Below are positions 36,009-45,724 of a stretch of DNA of 64,000 nucleotides, piece after piece. Location: contig NZ_BMRO01000002.1 in assembly GCF_014648675.1 (NCBI RefSeq), forward strand, positions 252,550 through 316,549. The letters run 5' to 3'. The stretch's first letter is position 1; every line of letters starts with the position of its first letter. Position numbers and translations under genes: made by a program. Under the pieces are notes generated by a model. It worked only from the letters and a program-made list of their open reading frames with translations, was not told the origin of the DNA and searched no databases. This DNA is from Actinomadura livida (GTDB taxonomy: Bacteria; Actinomycetota; Actinomycetes; Streptosporangiales; Streptosporangiaceae).

Positions 36009-37672
36009 ACCCGGCGACCGCGCTGGCGACCGTCCTGGTGGACGAGCTGCAGCGCTGCGGGATGACCGACGCGGTGGTGGCGCCGGGGTCGCGGTCGGCG
36101 CCGCTGGCGCTGGCGCTGCACGCCGCCGCGGAGGCGGGGCGGGTCCGGCTGCACGTGCGGATCGACGAGCGGTCGGCGTCGTTCCTCGGGCTCGGCATCG
36201 CCAAGCGGTCGGGGCGGCCGGTGGTGCTGGTGTGCACGTCGGGGACGGCGGCGGCGAACTTCCACCCCGCGGTGATCGAGGCCCACGAGTCGGGGGTCCC
36301 GCTGATCGTCATCACGGCGGACCGCCCGCCGGAGCTGCGCGACACCGGCGCGAACCAGACGGTCGACCAGGTGAAGCTGTACGGGACGGCGGCGCGGTGG
36401 TCCACCGAGATCGGGGTGCCGGAGAACCGTCCCGGGATGGTGGCGTACTGGCGGTCGCTGGTGAGCCGGGCGTGGGGGCTGGCGCAGGCGCCGTCGCCGG
36501 GTCCGGTGCATCTGAACGCGGCGTTCCGGGAGCCGCTGATCCCCGACGGCGACGAGTCGTGGTGCGAGCCGCTCGACGGCGACGCGACGGGCGCGTGGAC
36601 GAAGGTGCGGCCGGCGACGCCGGGGTCGGTGCTGCACGTGCCGCCGACGCGGCGGGGCGTGCTGGTGGTGGGGGACGGGGCGTCCAACGTCAAGCGGTAC
36701 GTGGCGGCGGCGTCGATGGCGGGCTGGCCCGTGCTGGCCGAGCCGCAGGGCAACGCCCGCTACGGCGATCACGCGCTGACGGCGCACCATTTCCTGCTGG
36801 GCGTGCCGGAGTTCGTGGAGCGGCACCGTCCGGAGGTGGTGGTGACGCTGGGCAAGCCGGGCCTGTCGCGTCCGCTGCTCTCGCTGCTGCGCCGCGCGGA
36901 GGAGCACATCGTCCTGGCGCCGGACCTGGCGCACTGGCCCGATCCGGTTCGGTCGGCGACGCAGGTGGCGCCGGAGGTGGAGATCCCGGTGGTGTCGGGC
37001 GACGACGCGTGGCTGCGGTCGTGGCGCGACGCGGACCGGGCCGCCGCGGCGGCGGTCGACGAGGTGCTGGACGCGGTGCCGGAGGTGAGCGAGCCGCGGC
37101 TGGCGCGCGACCTGGTGGCGGCGCTGCCGGGCGGGTCGCTGCTGCTGGCGGCCGCGAGCATGCCGATCCGCGACCTGGACCAGGTGATGCGGCCGCGGCG
37201 CGGCATCCGGATCATGGCGAACCGGGGCGCGAGCGGGATCGACGGCCTGGTGTCGACGGCGATGGGCGCGGCGCTGGCGCACAGCGGCCGCGCGTTCGCG
37301 CTGCTGGGCGACCTGGCGTTCCTGCACGACCAGAACGGGCTGATCCTCGGCCCGCGCGACCGCCGGCCGGACCTGACGATCATCGTGGTGAACAACCGGG
37401 GCGGCGGGATCTTCTCGCTGCTCCCGCAGGCGGCGCTGGCGGATCCGTTCGAGCGGGTCTTCGGCACCCCCCACGAGGTGGATCTGGAGTCGCTGGCCGC
37501 CGCGCACGGCGTGCCGTACCGGCGGCTGGAGGCCGCGGCGGACGTGCCGAAGGCGCTGGTGGGGGAGGGGCTGCGGATCGTGGAGGCGCGCACCGATCGG
37601 GAGGCGAACGCGGTGCTGCACGCCGAGATGCGCAAGGCCGCCCAGGCCGCCGTCCGCACCGTCCTGTCCTGA
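36005..37672 (+). CDS. menD: SEPHCHC synthase (menaquinone biosynthesis)
   Basis: A 555-residue thiamine-diphosphate enzyme joining isochorismate and 2-oxoglutarate. MenD markers: APGSRSAPLALAL, VRIDERSASFLGLGIA (catalytic Glu), CTSGTAAANFHPAV, GANQTVDQ, and the C-terminal ThDP-binding GDLAFLHDQNGL and VVNNRGGGIFSLLPQ. GTG 36005 overlaps menC by four bases, indicating translational coupling. The cluster uses the classical isochorismate route, not the futalosine route; its first enzyme menF is 6.6 kb further on. Confidence 0.95.
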   Translation: MNPATALATVLVDELQRCGMTDAVVAPGSRSAPLALALHAAAEAGRVRLHVRIDERSASFLGLGIAKRSGRPVVLVCTSGTAAANFHPAVIEAHESGVPLIVITADRPPELRDTGANQTVDQVKLYGTAARWSTEIGVPENRPGMVAYWRSLVSRAWGLAQAPSPGPVHLNAAFREPLIPDGDESWCEPLDGDATGAWTKVRPATPGSVLHVPPTRRGVLVVGDGASNVKRYVAAASMAGWPVLAEPQGNARYGDHALTAHHFLLGVPEFVERHRPEVVVTLGKPGLSRPLLSLLRRAEEHIVLAPDLAHWPDPVRSATQVAPEVEIPVVSGDDAWLRSWRDADRAAAAAVDEVLDAVPEVSEPRLARDLVAALPGGSLLLAAASMPIRDLDQVMRPRRGIRIMANRGASGIDGLVSTAMGAALAHSGRAFALLGDLAFLHDQNGLILGPRDRRPDLTIIVVNNRGGGIFSLLPQAALADPFERVFGTPHEVDLESLAAAHGVPYRRLEAAADVPKALVGEGLRIVEARTDREANAVLHAEMRKAAQAAVRTVLS

Positions 37673-37718
37673 CCGGGGCCGGCCCGCGCCGGGCTCCCCC
37701 TTTGCTTCAGCTTTCAAT

Positions 37719-37729
37719 TTACAACGTAA
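37719..37729. promoter_or_regulatory. TTAC-N3-GTAA dyad between menD and the response regulator, copy 3
   Basis: TTAC-AAC-GTAA, within ATTTACAACGTAAAGGCACC. It shares CGTAAAGGsnCC with the copies at 20387 and 32767. It lies between the tail ends of two convergent genes, so a classical promoter role is not obvious here. Confidence 0.4.
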
Positions 37730-37780
37730 AGGCACCAGGTGATGTGCCTCTCTCATCTCACCTACAAACACCGACAGCGA

Positions 37781-38407
37781 CTACGGAAGCAGGTGTCTGT
37801 CGTAGGCGGTGGCCACGGCGGCGGCCCGGTCGCTGACGTCGAGCTTGGCGTAGATGTGGGTGAGGTGGGTCTTGACGGTGGCCTCGCTGATGAACAGCTC
37901 GCGGGCGATCTCGCGGTTGCCGGTGCCGCGGGCGACCAGGCGCAGCACCTCCAGTTCCCGGGTGCTCAGGTTGCCGCTGCGGGGTTCGCGTACGCGGGAG
38001 ACGAGCCGCGACGCGATGGCCGGTGACAGGACCGAGCGGCCCTGGGCGGCGGCGCGGACGGCGTCGAACAGGTCGTCGCGGGGTGCGTCCTTGAGGAGGT
38101 AGCCGGTGGCGCCGGCCTCGATCGCGGGGATCGTGTCGGTGTCGGTGTCGTAGGTGGTGAGGACGAGGACCCGGCAGGGGAGGCCGCGGCGGCTGATCTC
38201 GGTGATGGCCTCGACGCCGTCTCCGCCGGGCATCCGGAGGTCCATGAGGACGACGTCGGGGCGCAGTTCCTCCGCGAGGGCGACGGCCTGGCGGCCGTCC
38301 GCGGCCTCGCCGAGGACCTCGAAGCCTCCGGCGGCGGAGAACATGCCGCGCAGGCCGTCCCGGACGACGGGGTGGTCGTCGACGATCAGCAGGGTGATGT
38401 CAGGCAT
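37781..38407 (-). CDS. NarL/LuxR-type response regulator
   Basis: A 208-residue regulator with receiver domain (1-118; acidic pocket IVDDHPVVR, phospho-Asp in VVLMDLRMPGGDG, Lys in YLLKDAPRDDLF) and a LuxR helix-turn-helix (about 145-200; LSTRELEVLRLVARGTGNREIA, then ISEATVKTHLTHIYAKLDV). It is encoded 6 bp after the histidine kinase on the same strand and is its partner. Adjacent ABC-2 transporter genes, also on this strand, are the likely targets by analogy with similar four-gene sets. Confidence 0.94.
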   Translation of the reverse strand: MPDITLLIVDDHPVVRDGLRGMFSAAGGFEVLGEAADGRQAVALAEELRPDVVLMDLRMPGGDGVEAITEISRRGLPCRVLVLTTYDTDTDTIPAIEAGATGYLLKDAPRDDLFDAVRAAAQGRSVLSPAIASRLVSRVREPRSGNLSTRELEVLRLVARGTGNREIARELFISEATVKTHLTHIYAKLDVSDRAAAVATAYDRHLLP

Positions 38408-38413
38408 GGCGGG

Positions 38414-39571
38414 TCAACGGTACTGGCGGATCAGCGGTACGCGGGCGGAGACGGCGGTGCCGCGGCCGGGTTCGGATTCGATCTCCAGGGTGCCGGCGAC
38501 GCGTTCGGCGCGTTCGCGCATGGCGGTGAGGCCGAAGCCGGAGGAGGGCCGGGTGAAGCCGCGTCCGTCGTCGCGGATGTCGAGGGTGACCTCGTCGTCC
38601 ATGTAGGACAGCGTCACGCCGATGCGGTCGGCGCGGGCGTGGCGTTCGGCGTTGGTGAGGGCTTCTTGGGCGATGCGCAGGAGGGTGGCTTCGAGTTCGC
38701 CGTGGAGGGGTTCGGCGGTTCCGGTGACGGTGAGGTGGGCCCTGCCGTCGGTGATCTTCTTGAGAGCTTCGGGGAGCATGTCGTGCTCCAGGTGGGTGGG
38801 GGCGAGGTCCTGGACGGAGCGGCGGGCTTCGCGGAGGCTCTCGCGGGCGAGGGCCGTGGCGCGGCGGACGTGTTCGCTGTCCTCGGCGGCCTGGAGCTGG
38901 GTGATGATGCCGGTGAGGCCCTGGGCGATGGTGTCGTGGATCTCGGCGGCGAGGCGGCGGCGTTCGTCGCTGATGCCGGCCTCCCGTGCCTGGACGAGGA
39001 GCTGGGCCTGGAGGCCGGCGTTCTCGGCGAGGGCCTGTTCGAGGCGGGCGTTGGTGCGTTCGAGCTCGTCGATGGTCTCGGCTTGGACGAGGCTCTGCTT
39101 CTCCTCTCTTTCGGCCATGCGGCCGAAGATGACGATGAGTCCGCAGTTCAGGGCGAAGAGGCCGCCGAGGGCGGCGGCCTCGGTGGGGTCGTCGGGTGGG
39201 AGGCCGCCCGCCTGGGCGCCGGCCATGGTGACCGCCGTGATGAGCAGTCCGGTCATGGCCCAGCGGCGGGTGAGGTAGTGCTGGGCGTCGAAGTAGCCGA
39301 CGACGGCGTAGATGCAGAAGAAGGGGTTGAGCCAGGAGAGGGTGAAGGCCAGGCCGGTGCGGGTCCAGTAGTAGACGTGGCCGGGGATCTTCTCGGTGAG
39401 GTGGAGGGTCTGGAGGACCAGGGCGGTGATGAGGAGGGTCGCGGCGGCCCGCTCCTGCGCGGGCGTCATGACGACTTCCCGGATGAGCAGGGCCAGGAAG
39501 GTCCCGAGGGCCAGCAGGCCGAAGGGTCCCCAGCGGTAGAACCGTTCCCACTGCTCCTGGATGGTCGCCAT
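38414..39571 (-). CDS. Sensor histidine kinase, HisKA_3 (NarL-partner type)
   Basis: A 385-residue kinase with about five N-terminal membrane helices (15-150), a coiled-coil linker (155-195), the dimerisation/phosphoacceptor segment with H212 in ERRRLAAEIHDTIAQGL, and an HATPase domain (NAERHARA, DIRDDGRGF, GFGLTAMRERA). It has no extracellular sensor domain; sensing is probably within the membrane. ATG 39571 is the likely start, though the frame stays open through the transporter genes. It phosphorylates the adjacent response regulator. Confidence 0.93.
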   Translation of the reverse strand: MATIQEQWERFYRWGPFGLLALGTFLALLIREVVMTPAQERAAATLLITALVLQTLHLTEKIPGHVYYWTRTGLAFTLSWLNPFFCIYAVVGYFDAQHYLTRRWAMTGLLITAVTMAGAQAGGLPPDDPTEAAALGGLFALNCGLIVIFGRMAEREEKQSLVQAETIDELERTNARLEQALAENAGLQAQLLVQAREAGISDERRRLAAEIHDTIAQGLTGIITQLQAAEDSEHVRRATALARESLREARRSVQDLAPTHLEHDMLPEALKKITDGRAHLTVTGTAEPLHGELEATLLRIAQEALTNAERHARADRIGVTLSYMDDEVTLDIRDDGRGFTRPSSGFGLTAMRERAERVAGTLEIESEPGRGTAVSARVPLIRQYR

Positions 39572-39602
39572 AGATGCAGTGTGTCCTATTCCTGTGTGCG
39601 TC

Positions 39603-40343
39603 CTATTCCCAGCGGAACCAGCGGACGGCGGCGGCGATGAGGAGGGCGGTCCAGGCGGCGGGGACGCCGAGGTCGCTCCATGCGGGCCAGCCGCCTTGGG
39701 CGGCGTCGTCGAGCGCCTGGGCCGCGGCGCCGAACGGGAAGTACCCGACGATGTGCTGGAGGAGTTCGGGCATGGCCTGGACGGGCACCCAGACGCCGGC
39801 GAGGAACATCGTCGGGAAGAAGACGATCGTGCCGGCGACGTTGGTGGCCTTGGCGGTGGGGGTGATCGCGGTGATCGCGGAGCCGAGTGCGAGGGCGCTG
39901 AGGGCGCCGAGCAGGAGGGCGAGGATGTAGCCGGGCGGGTGGGCGGGCAGGTCCACGCCGAAGGCGAGCCGGCCGGTGGCGATGGCGAGCAGCGCCGAGA
40001 CGAGGGCGGCGGCGAAGTGCAGAGCGATCTGGGCGGCCAGGAGTGCGGCGGGGCGGACGGGCGTGGTGGACATGCGGCGCAGGATGCCGCGTTCGCGGTA
40101 GCCGGCCAGGACGGGCGGGAGGGCCATGAGCCCGGCCATGATCGTGGCGAGGAGGACGCTGACGGGGACGTAGAGGTCGATGACGCGGTTTCCGCCGAGT
40201 TCGGCGCTGGGTTCGCGGAAGGAGGGGATGAGGCCGAGGATCGCGAGCAGGAGGGTGGGGAAGACGACGATCCAGAAGAGGCTGAAGGGTTCGCGGAGGA
40301 AGAGGCGGAGTTCGGCTTTGAGGACGGCGGTGGGGGCGGACAC
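39603..40343 (-). CDS. ABC-2 type permease
   Basis: A 246-residue membrane protein with six helices and ABC-2 features (GYRERGILRRMSTTPVRPA after helix 2, PTMFLAGVWVPVQAMPEL near helix 5-6). It partners the ATPase encoded directly upstream; the GTG start at 40343 comes one base after the ATPase stop. The cargo is unknown. Transporter sets with a NarL-type two-component system often respond to cell-envelope antibiotics. Confidence 0.92.
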   Translation of the reverse strand: MSAPTAVLKAELRLFLREPFSLFWIVVFPTLLLAILGLIPSFREPSAELGGNRVIDLYVPVSVLLATIMAGLMALPPVLAGYRERGILRRMSTTPVRPAALLAAQIALHFAAALVSALLAIATGRLAFGVDLPAHPPGYILALLLGALSALALGSAITAITPTAKATNVAGTIVFFPTMFLAGVWVPVQAMPELLQHIVGYFPFGAAAQALDDAAQGGWPAWSDLGVPAAWTALLIAAAVRWFRWE

Positions 40344-40344
40344 G

Positions 40345-41250
<906 letters not shown>

Positions 41251-41381
41251 GGTTCGAGGATGGCGCGGGGCGGTGCGGTGGGGCATCGTCCGGGGCGCTG
41301 GTCCTGCCATCGGCCGATCGGTTGATGGGGGGCTACGACCGTGCCGTTCCGGCCGTCCTCGTGGGGAAGCCTTGCGCGTGT

Positions 41382-42179
41382 TCAGTCGAGGAGGCGGGTG
41401 CGGAGGGCGTCGGTGTCGTCGGGGGTCCAGCCGTGGCCGGCGAGCCAGCCGAGGGTGCCGCCGAACTGCTCGTCGATGCGGGCGAGGAGTTTCTCCATGA
41501 TGGAGGCGTGGGGGAGGTGGGAGTCGGCGGGGCGGGAGTCGAGGTCGGCGGCGTAGGTGTCGCTGGCGCGGAGGCGGCTCAGGACGGCGTCGATGCGGTC
41601 GCCGGTCTGGGCGTAGTCGGCGACGATGGCTTCGCGGGTGACTCCGGCGGCGTCGAGGGCGAGGGCGCAGACGACGCCGGTGCGGTCCTTGCCGGCGGCG
41701 CAGTGGACGAGTGCGGCGCCGTCGGTGCGGGTCATGACGCGCAGGGCGGTGACGATGGAGTCGCCGCGGTCGTTGAGGTAGCCGAGGTAGTGGCCGGTGG
41801 GGCGGTCCGGGCCGGGGCTCTGGGCGGGGCCGTTCTGCCAGGGGAGGACTTTGTCGATCTCGATGGTGTCGGCGGCGGCGTCGGTGTGGCGGCCGCCTTC
41901 GGGGAACAGGGACAGGTGGTGGACGGTGATGGACGGTACGCGGGTGAGGGGGCCGGGTCCTTCGAGGCGTACTTCGGCGCTGCTGCGCAGGTCGATGATG
42001 TTCTTGAGGGCGTAGTCGTCGAGGAGGAGCCGTACGTCGGCGACCGTGAGGTGCTGGAGGTTGTCGGAGCGCAGGATGCGTGCGCGGCGTGTGGTGCGTC
42101 CGTCGGTGGTGGGGAGTCCGCCGAGGTCGCGGGCGTTGACTGCTCCGTTGAGGTCGATCCAGCGCGTGCCGTCGTCCAT
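41382..42179 (-). CDS. Tyrosine-protein phosphatase (PtpB/SIW14-like)
   Basis: A 265-residue phosphatase with catalytic Cys160 in the P-loop VHCAAGKDRTG and the N-terminal NARDLGGLPT motif of the Y_phosphatase3 family, to which the mycobacterial PtpB (protein tyrosine or phosphoinositide phosphatase) belongs. There is no signal peptide. ATG 42179 was selected since the conserved domain starts immediately after. It is a single gene between divergent or convergent neighbours; the substrate is unknown. Confidence 0.9.
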   Translation of the reverse strand: MDDGTRWIDLNGAVNARDLGGLPTTDGRTTRRARILRSDNLQHLTVADVRLLLDDYALKNIIDLRSSAEVRLEGPGPLTRVPSITVHHLSLFPEGGRHTDAAADTIEIDKVLPWQNGPAQSPGPDRPTGHYLGYLNDRGDSIVTALRVMTRTDGAALVHCAAGKDRTGVVCALALDAAGVTREAIVADYAQTGDRIDAVLSRLRASDTYAADLDSRPADSHLPHASIMEKLLARIDEQFGGTLGWLAGHGWTPDDTDALRTRLLD

Positions 42180-42362
42180 GGTTTGTGACCCTATATGGCG
42201 GTTGTTGGGGCTGTTTTTCGCAGGGTCGTGTTGTGGGGAGGGGTGTGCGGGGGAGGACCGGGACTTAGGAGCCAGATGGGGGATGGCTCTGCAGCGTGGT
42301 GACCGGCAGGTTACGCGGCCCGTAGCTTCAAGTGATCGTCCCGTTCCCCGAATGGAGGCTTC

Positions 42363-43394
42363 ATGCCCTCGACCCTGCACGCCGCGCCCCCTCCGGTGAC
42401 CCGGGCGGCCGGCAGTGATTTCGCGCCGCTGGCCCGGCGGGTCCGTGAGAGCGGGCTGCTGGATCGGCGCCGCGGCTACTACGTGCGGGCGGTGGGGCTG
42501 AATCTGGCGGCGACGGCTGCGGTGTGGGGGGCGGTGGCGTGGGCGGCGCCGAGCTGGTGGGCGGTGCTGCTGGGGGTTCCGCTGGCGGTGCTGGCGGCGC
42601 GGACGGGGTTCCTGGGGCATGACGCGGGGCACCGGCAGATCGCGGGGAGTGCGCGCGGCAACCGGTGGCTGGGGTTGCTGCTGGGGAACCTGCTGCTGGG
42701 GATGGGGCATGGGTGGTGGAGCGATAAGCACAACCGGCACCATGCCAACCCGAACCATGTGGGGAAGGACCCCGATGTGGGGGAGGGGATCCTGGCGTGG
42801 ACGCAGGATCAGGCGGGGCGGCAGCGGGGTCCGCTGCGGTGGGTGGCGCGGCATCAGGCGCTGCTGTTCTTCCCGCTGCTGACGCTGGAGGGGCTGAATC
42901 TGAAGGTGGGGAGCCTGCTGTTCCTGCGGGGGCGGTCGCGTCGTGACCAGGTGGTCGAGGGCGGGCTGCTGGTGGCGCATGCCGTGGGGTATCTGGCGCT
43001 GGCGTTCACGCTGCTTCCGGTGCCGCAGGCGCTGGTGCTGATCGCGGTGCAGCACGCGCTGTTCGGGGTGCATCTGGGTGCGGTGTTCGCGCCGAACCAC
43101 AAGGGGATGGCGATGCCGGAGCCGGGGGTGCGGTGGGATCATCTGCGGCGGCAGGTGCTGACGTCGCGGAACGTGCGGGGTGGGCTGTTCACCGACTGGT
43201 TCATGGGCGGGTTGAACTACCAGATCGAGCATCATCTGTTCCCGAGCATGCCGCGGTGCAATCTGCGGGCGGTGCGTCCGCTGGTGCGGGAGCACTGCGC
43301 GGCGGTCGGGGTTCCGTACGCGGAGACGGGTCTGGTGGCGTCGTACCGGCAGGCGCTGGGGCATATGCGTGAGGTGGGGGAGCCGCTGCGGTAG
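42363..43394 (+). CDS. Membrane fatty acid desaturase
   Basis: A 343-residue integral membrane di-iron desaturase. The three histidine boxes are GHDAGH (about residue 89), HNRHH (about 123) and QIEHH (about 285), the last with glutamine as in front-end/delta-6 and DesA3-like enzymes. It introduces a double bond into membrane acyl chains. ATG 42363 is preceded by GGAGG. Codons here end mostly in G, unlike the C-ending genes at 46-64 kb. No electron carrier gene is adjacent. Confidence 0.93.
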   Translation: MPSTLHAAPPPVTRAAGSDFAPLARRVRESGLLDRRRGYYVRAVGLNLAATAAVWGAVAWAAPSWWAVLLGVPLAVLAARTGFLGHDAGHRQIAGSARGNRWLGLLLGNLLLGMGHGWWSDKHNRHHANPNHVGKDPDVGEGILAWTQDQAGRQRGPLRWVARHQALLFFPLLTLEGLNLKVGSLLFLRGRSRRDQVVEGGLLVAHAVGYLALAFTLLPVPQALVLIAVQHALFGVHLGAVFAPNHKGMAMPEPGVRWDHLRRQVLTSRNVRGGLFTDWFMGGLNYQIEHHLFPSMPRCNLRAVRPLVREHCAAVGVPYAETGLVASYRQALGHMREVGEPLR

Positions 43395-43413
43395 GGCGGG
43401 CTATGCTCCGGGC

Positions 43414-44229
43414 ATGCCGGAGGGACATACCGTTCATCGTCTGGCCGCCGAGCATCAGCGGATGTTCGGCGGCCGTCGTGTCGCCGCGTCGAGTCCGCAG
43501 GGTCGTTTCGCCGAGGGGGCGGCGCGGGTGGACGGGCGGGTGCTGGTGGAGGCGGACGCGCACGGGAAGCATCTGCTGGTGCGGTTCGACGATGAGCGGA
43601 CGCTGCACGTCCATCTGGGGATCTACGGCAAGTACGTGTTCGGGGCGGTGCCGGCGCCGGAGCCGGTGGGGGCGGTGCGGCTGCGGCTGGCGGGTGCGGC
43701 GGGTTTCGCGGATCTGCGGGGGCCGAACGCGTGCGAGCTGCTGGAGCCGGGTGATGTGAAGGTGCTGCGTGATCGGCTGGGGCCCGATCCGCTGCGTGCG
43801 GACGGTGATCCGGAGGTGGCGTGGCGGCGGGTGGGCCGGGCGCGGACGCCGATCGCGGTGCTGCTGATGGATCAGTCGGTGGTGGCGGGGCCGGGGAACA
43901 TCTACCGGGCGGAGGTGCTGTTCCGGCGGGGGATCGATCCGCGGTTGCCGGGGCGGCGGCTGACGCGGGAGCAGTGGGCGGGGATCTGGGACGACCTGGT
44001 GGTGCTGATGGCGGCGGGGGTGCGGGCGGGGCGGATCGACACGGTCCGTCCGGAGCACATGCCGGAGGCGATGGGGCGGCCGCCGCGGGTGGACGGGCAC
44101 GGCGGTGAGGTGTACGTGTACCGGCGGGCGGGGCTGCCGTGCCTGGTGTGCGGGTCGGAGGTGCGGACGGTGGAGCTGGCGGCGCGGAACCTGTTCTGGT
44201 GTCCGGGGTGCCAGCCGTCCGCCGTGTGA
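43414..44229 (+). CDS. Fpg/Nei-family DNA glycosylase
   Basis: A 271-residue base-excision repair glycosylase/AP lyase. The N-terminal catalytic proline and glutamate are in MPEGHTVHRLA (the GHT form is typical of Nei/endonuclease VIII-like members). The H2TH region includes VAGPGNIYRAEVLF, and the C-terminal zinc finger is CLVCGSEVRT...FWCPGCQ. It removes oxidised bases and nicks the strand. It starts 19 bp after the desaturase stop, so the two may be co-transcribed, without an evident functional link. Confidence 0.92.
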   Translation: MPEGHTVHRLAAEHQRMFGGRRVAASSPQGRFAEGAARVDGRVLVEADAHGKHLLVRFDDERTLHVHLGIYGKYVFGAVPAPEPVGAVRLRLAGAAGFADLRGPNACELLEPGDVKVLRDRLGPDPLRADGDPEVAWRRVGRARTPIAVLLMDQSVVAGPGNIYRAEVLFRRGIDPRLPGRRLTREQWAGIWDDLVVLMAAGVRAGRIDTVRPEHMPEAMGRPPRVDGHGGEVYVYRRAGLPCLVCGSEVRTVELAARNLFWCPGCQPSAV

Positions 44230-44256
44230 GTGCGGCGGGGTGGGACGGGTCTGCCG

Positions 44257-45492
44257 CTAGCCGCTGAGGGCGTCCTGCATGGGGCGGAACTTGGTGCGGG
44301 CCTCGGCGAGTTCGGCGCCGGGGTCGGAGTCGGCGACGATGCCGCAGCCGGCGAACAGGCGGGCGCGGGTTCCGTCGATCTCGGCGCAGCGCAGGGCGAT
44401 GCCCCATTCGCCGTCGCCGCGGGCGTCGACCCAGCCGACGGGTCCGGCGTAGCGTCCGCGGTCCATGCCCTCGAGTTCGCGGATGAGGTCCATGGCGGTG
44501 CCGGTGGGGGTGCCGCAGACGGCGGGGGTGGGGTGCAGGGCGGCGACGACGTCGAGGACGGAGCGGTCGGCGGCGAGGCGTCCGCGGACGGGGGAGGCGA
44601 GGTGGGTGAGGTTGGGGAGGGTGAGCAGTTCGGGTTCGGCGGGGACGGTGAGGTCGGCGCAGAGGGGGGCGAGGGCGTCGCGGACCATGTCGGCGGCGTA
44701 GCGGTGTTCCTCGCGGTCCTTGGCGGAGGCGAACAGGCGTGCGGCGCGGTCGCGGTCGTCGGCGGGGTCGGTGCCGCGGGCGGTGGTGCCGGCCAGGACG
44801 AGGGATTCGATGTCGTCGCCGGTGCGGCGGATGAGGAGTTCGGGGGTGGCGCCGACGAGGCCGGCGCAGGAGAAGGTGTAGCAGGCGGGGAAGCGGGCGG
44901 CGAGGCGGTGCAGCAGGACGCGGGCGTCGATGGGGGCGGCGGCGCGGACGGTGAGGTCGCGGGCGAGGACGACCTTGCCGAGGTGGCCGTCGCGGATGCA
45001 GTGGACGGCGGTGGCGACGGCCTGCTTCCAGGCGTGCTCGGGGAGGGCGCCGTCGTGCCAGCGCAGGCCGGTGGGGGGCTGCGGGGGGTTGGGGAGGGTG
45101 AGGGGGTCGGTGTCGCCGCCGATGGTGGTGAGCCATGCGGTGCCGTTGCGGCGGCCGAGGATGCGGCGGGGGATGATCAGGGTGGAGTCGGGGGATTTGG
45201 GGTCGAAGCCGAAGGAGCCGAACGCGACGGGGCCGGTGCCGGGGACGCCGACGGGGTCGTCGATGGTGGCGGCGGCGAACATCTCGCGCAGGAGGCGGGC
45301 GGCGGCGGTGAAGCGGCCGGGGCCGCCGGGCAGGTGGATGCGGGCGGCCTCGCCCCAGCCGGCGATGCCCTCGCCGCGGTGGATCCAGGCCAGCGCGGAG
45401 GGGTGCGGAAGCCGCGCGATGAGGTCGCCCGGGTCGGGGACCGGGACGGTGCGGACGGACAGGCGCTCCGGTGCTGTCACGGCGAGCTTCAC
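44257..45492 (-). CDS. menF: Isochorismate synthase
   Basis: A 411-residue chorismate-binding enzyme. Conserved stretches are GLVGATPELLIRRTG, LAGTTARGTD and LHPTPAVCGTPTG, the last being typical of isochorismate synthases. The product feeds MenD in menaquinone synthesis, whose genes lie at 33-37.7 kb. No siderophore (entB/dhb) genes are close, so the menaquinone role is preferred to salicylate/DHB synthesis. The start is GTG 45492, with no ribosome binding site but an ideally placed -10, suggesting a leaderless mRNA. Confidence 0.88.
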   Translation of the reverse strand: MKLAVTAPERLSVRTVPVPDPGDLIARLPHPSALAWIHRGEGIAGWGEAARIHLPGGPGRFTAAARLLREMFAAATIDDPVGVPGTGPVAFGSFGFDPKSPDSTLIIPRRILGRRNGTAWLTTIGGDTDPLTLPNPPQPPTGLRWHDGALPEHAWKQAVATAVHCIRDGHLGKVVLARDLTVRAAAPIDARVLLHRLAARFPACYTFSCAGLVGATPELLIRRTGDDIESLVLAGTTARGTDPADDRDRAARLFASAKDREEHRYAADMVRDALAPLCADLTVPAEPELLTLPNLTHLASPVRGRLAADRSVLDVVAALHPTPAVCGTPTGTAMDLIRELEGMDRGRYAGPVGWVDARGDGEWGIALRCAEIDGTRARLFAGCGIVADSDPGAELAEARTKFRPMQDALSG

Positions 45493-45499
45493 GCAAGCC

Positions 45500-45528
45500 A
45501 CTGTACGCCAGATTTGAACCTGTTCAAA
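45500..45528 (-). promoter_or_regulatory. menF promoter with overlapping dyad operator
   Basis: On the minus strand -35 TTGAAC (45527-45522) and -10 TACAGT (45505-45500) are 16 bp apart, and 7 bases after the -10 comes the GTG start, as in leaderless promoters. The perfect dyad TTTGAAC-ct-GTTCAAA (45513-45528) covers the -35, so a repressor bound there would block transcription. The regulator is unknown. Confidence 0.6.
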
Positions 45529-45724
45529 CGGGTGTGGAGGGGGTGCGGTGAGGTGTGCGCCACACGCCCGGTGCTCCCGTGCCGTCCGGTGGGGCCGTCC
45601 GGCGGGCGCTCCGGTGCCGTGTCCGGTGCGGGGGCATATGCCCGCCCGCGCCGGGCTCATGCACGGAACGCGGGCGGGCGGTGCGCGGCCGGGGGCCGGC
45701 CTCGGCGCGGGGCAGCGGGGCGGG

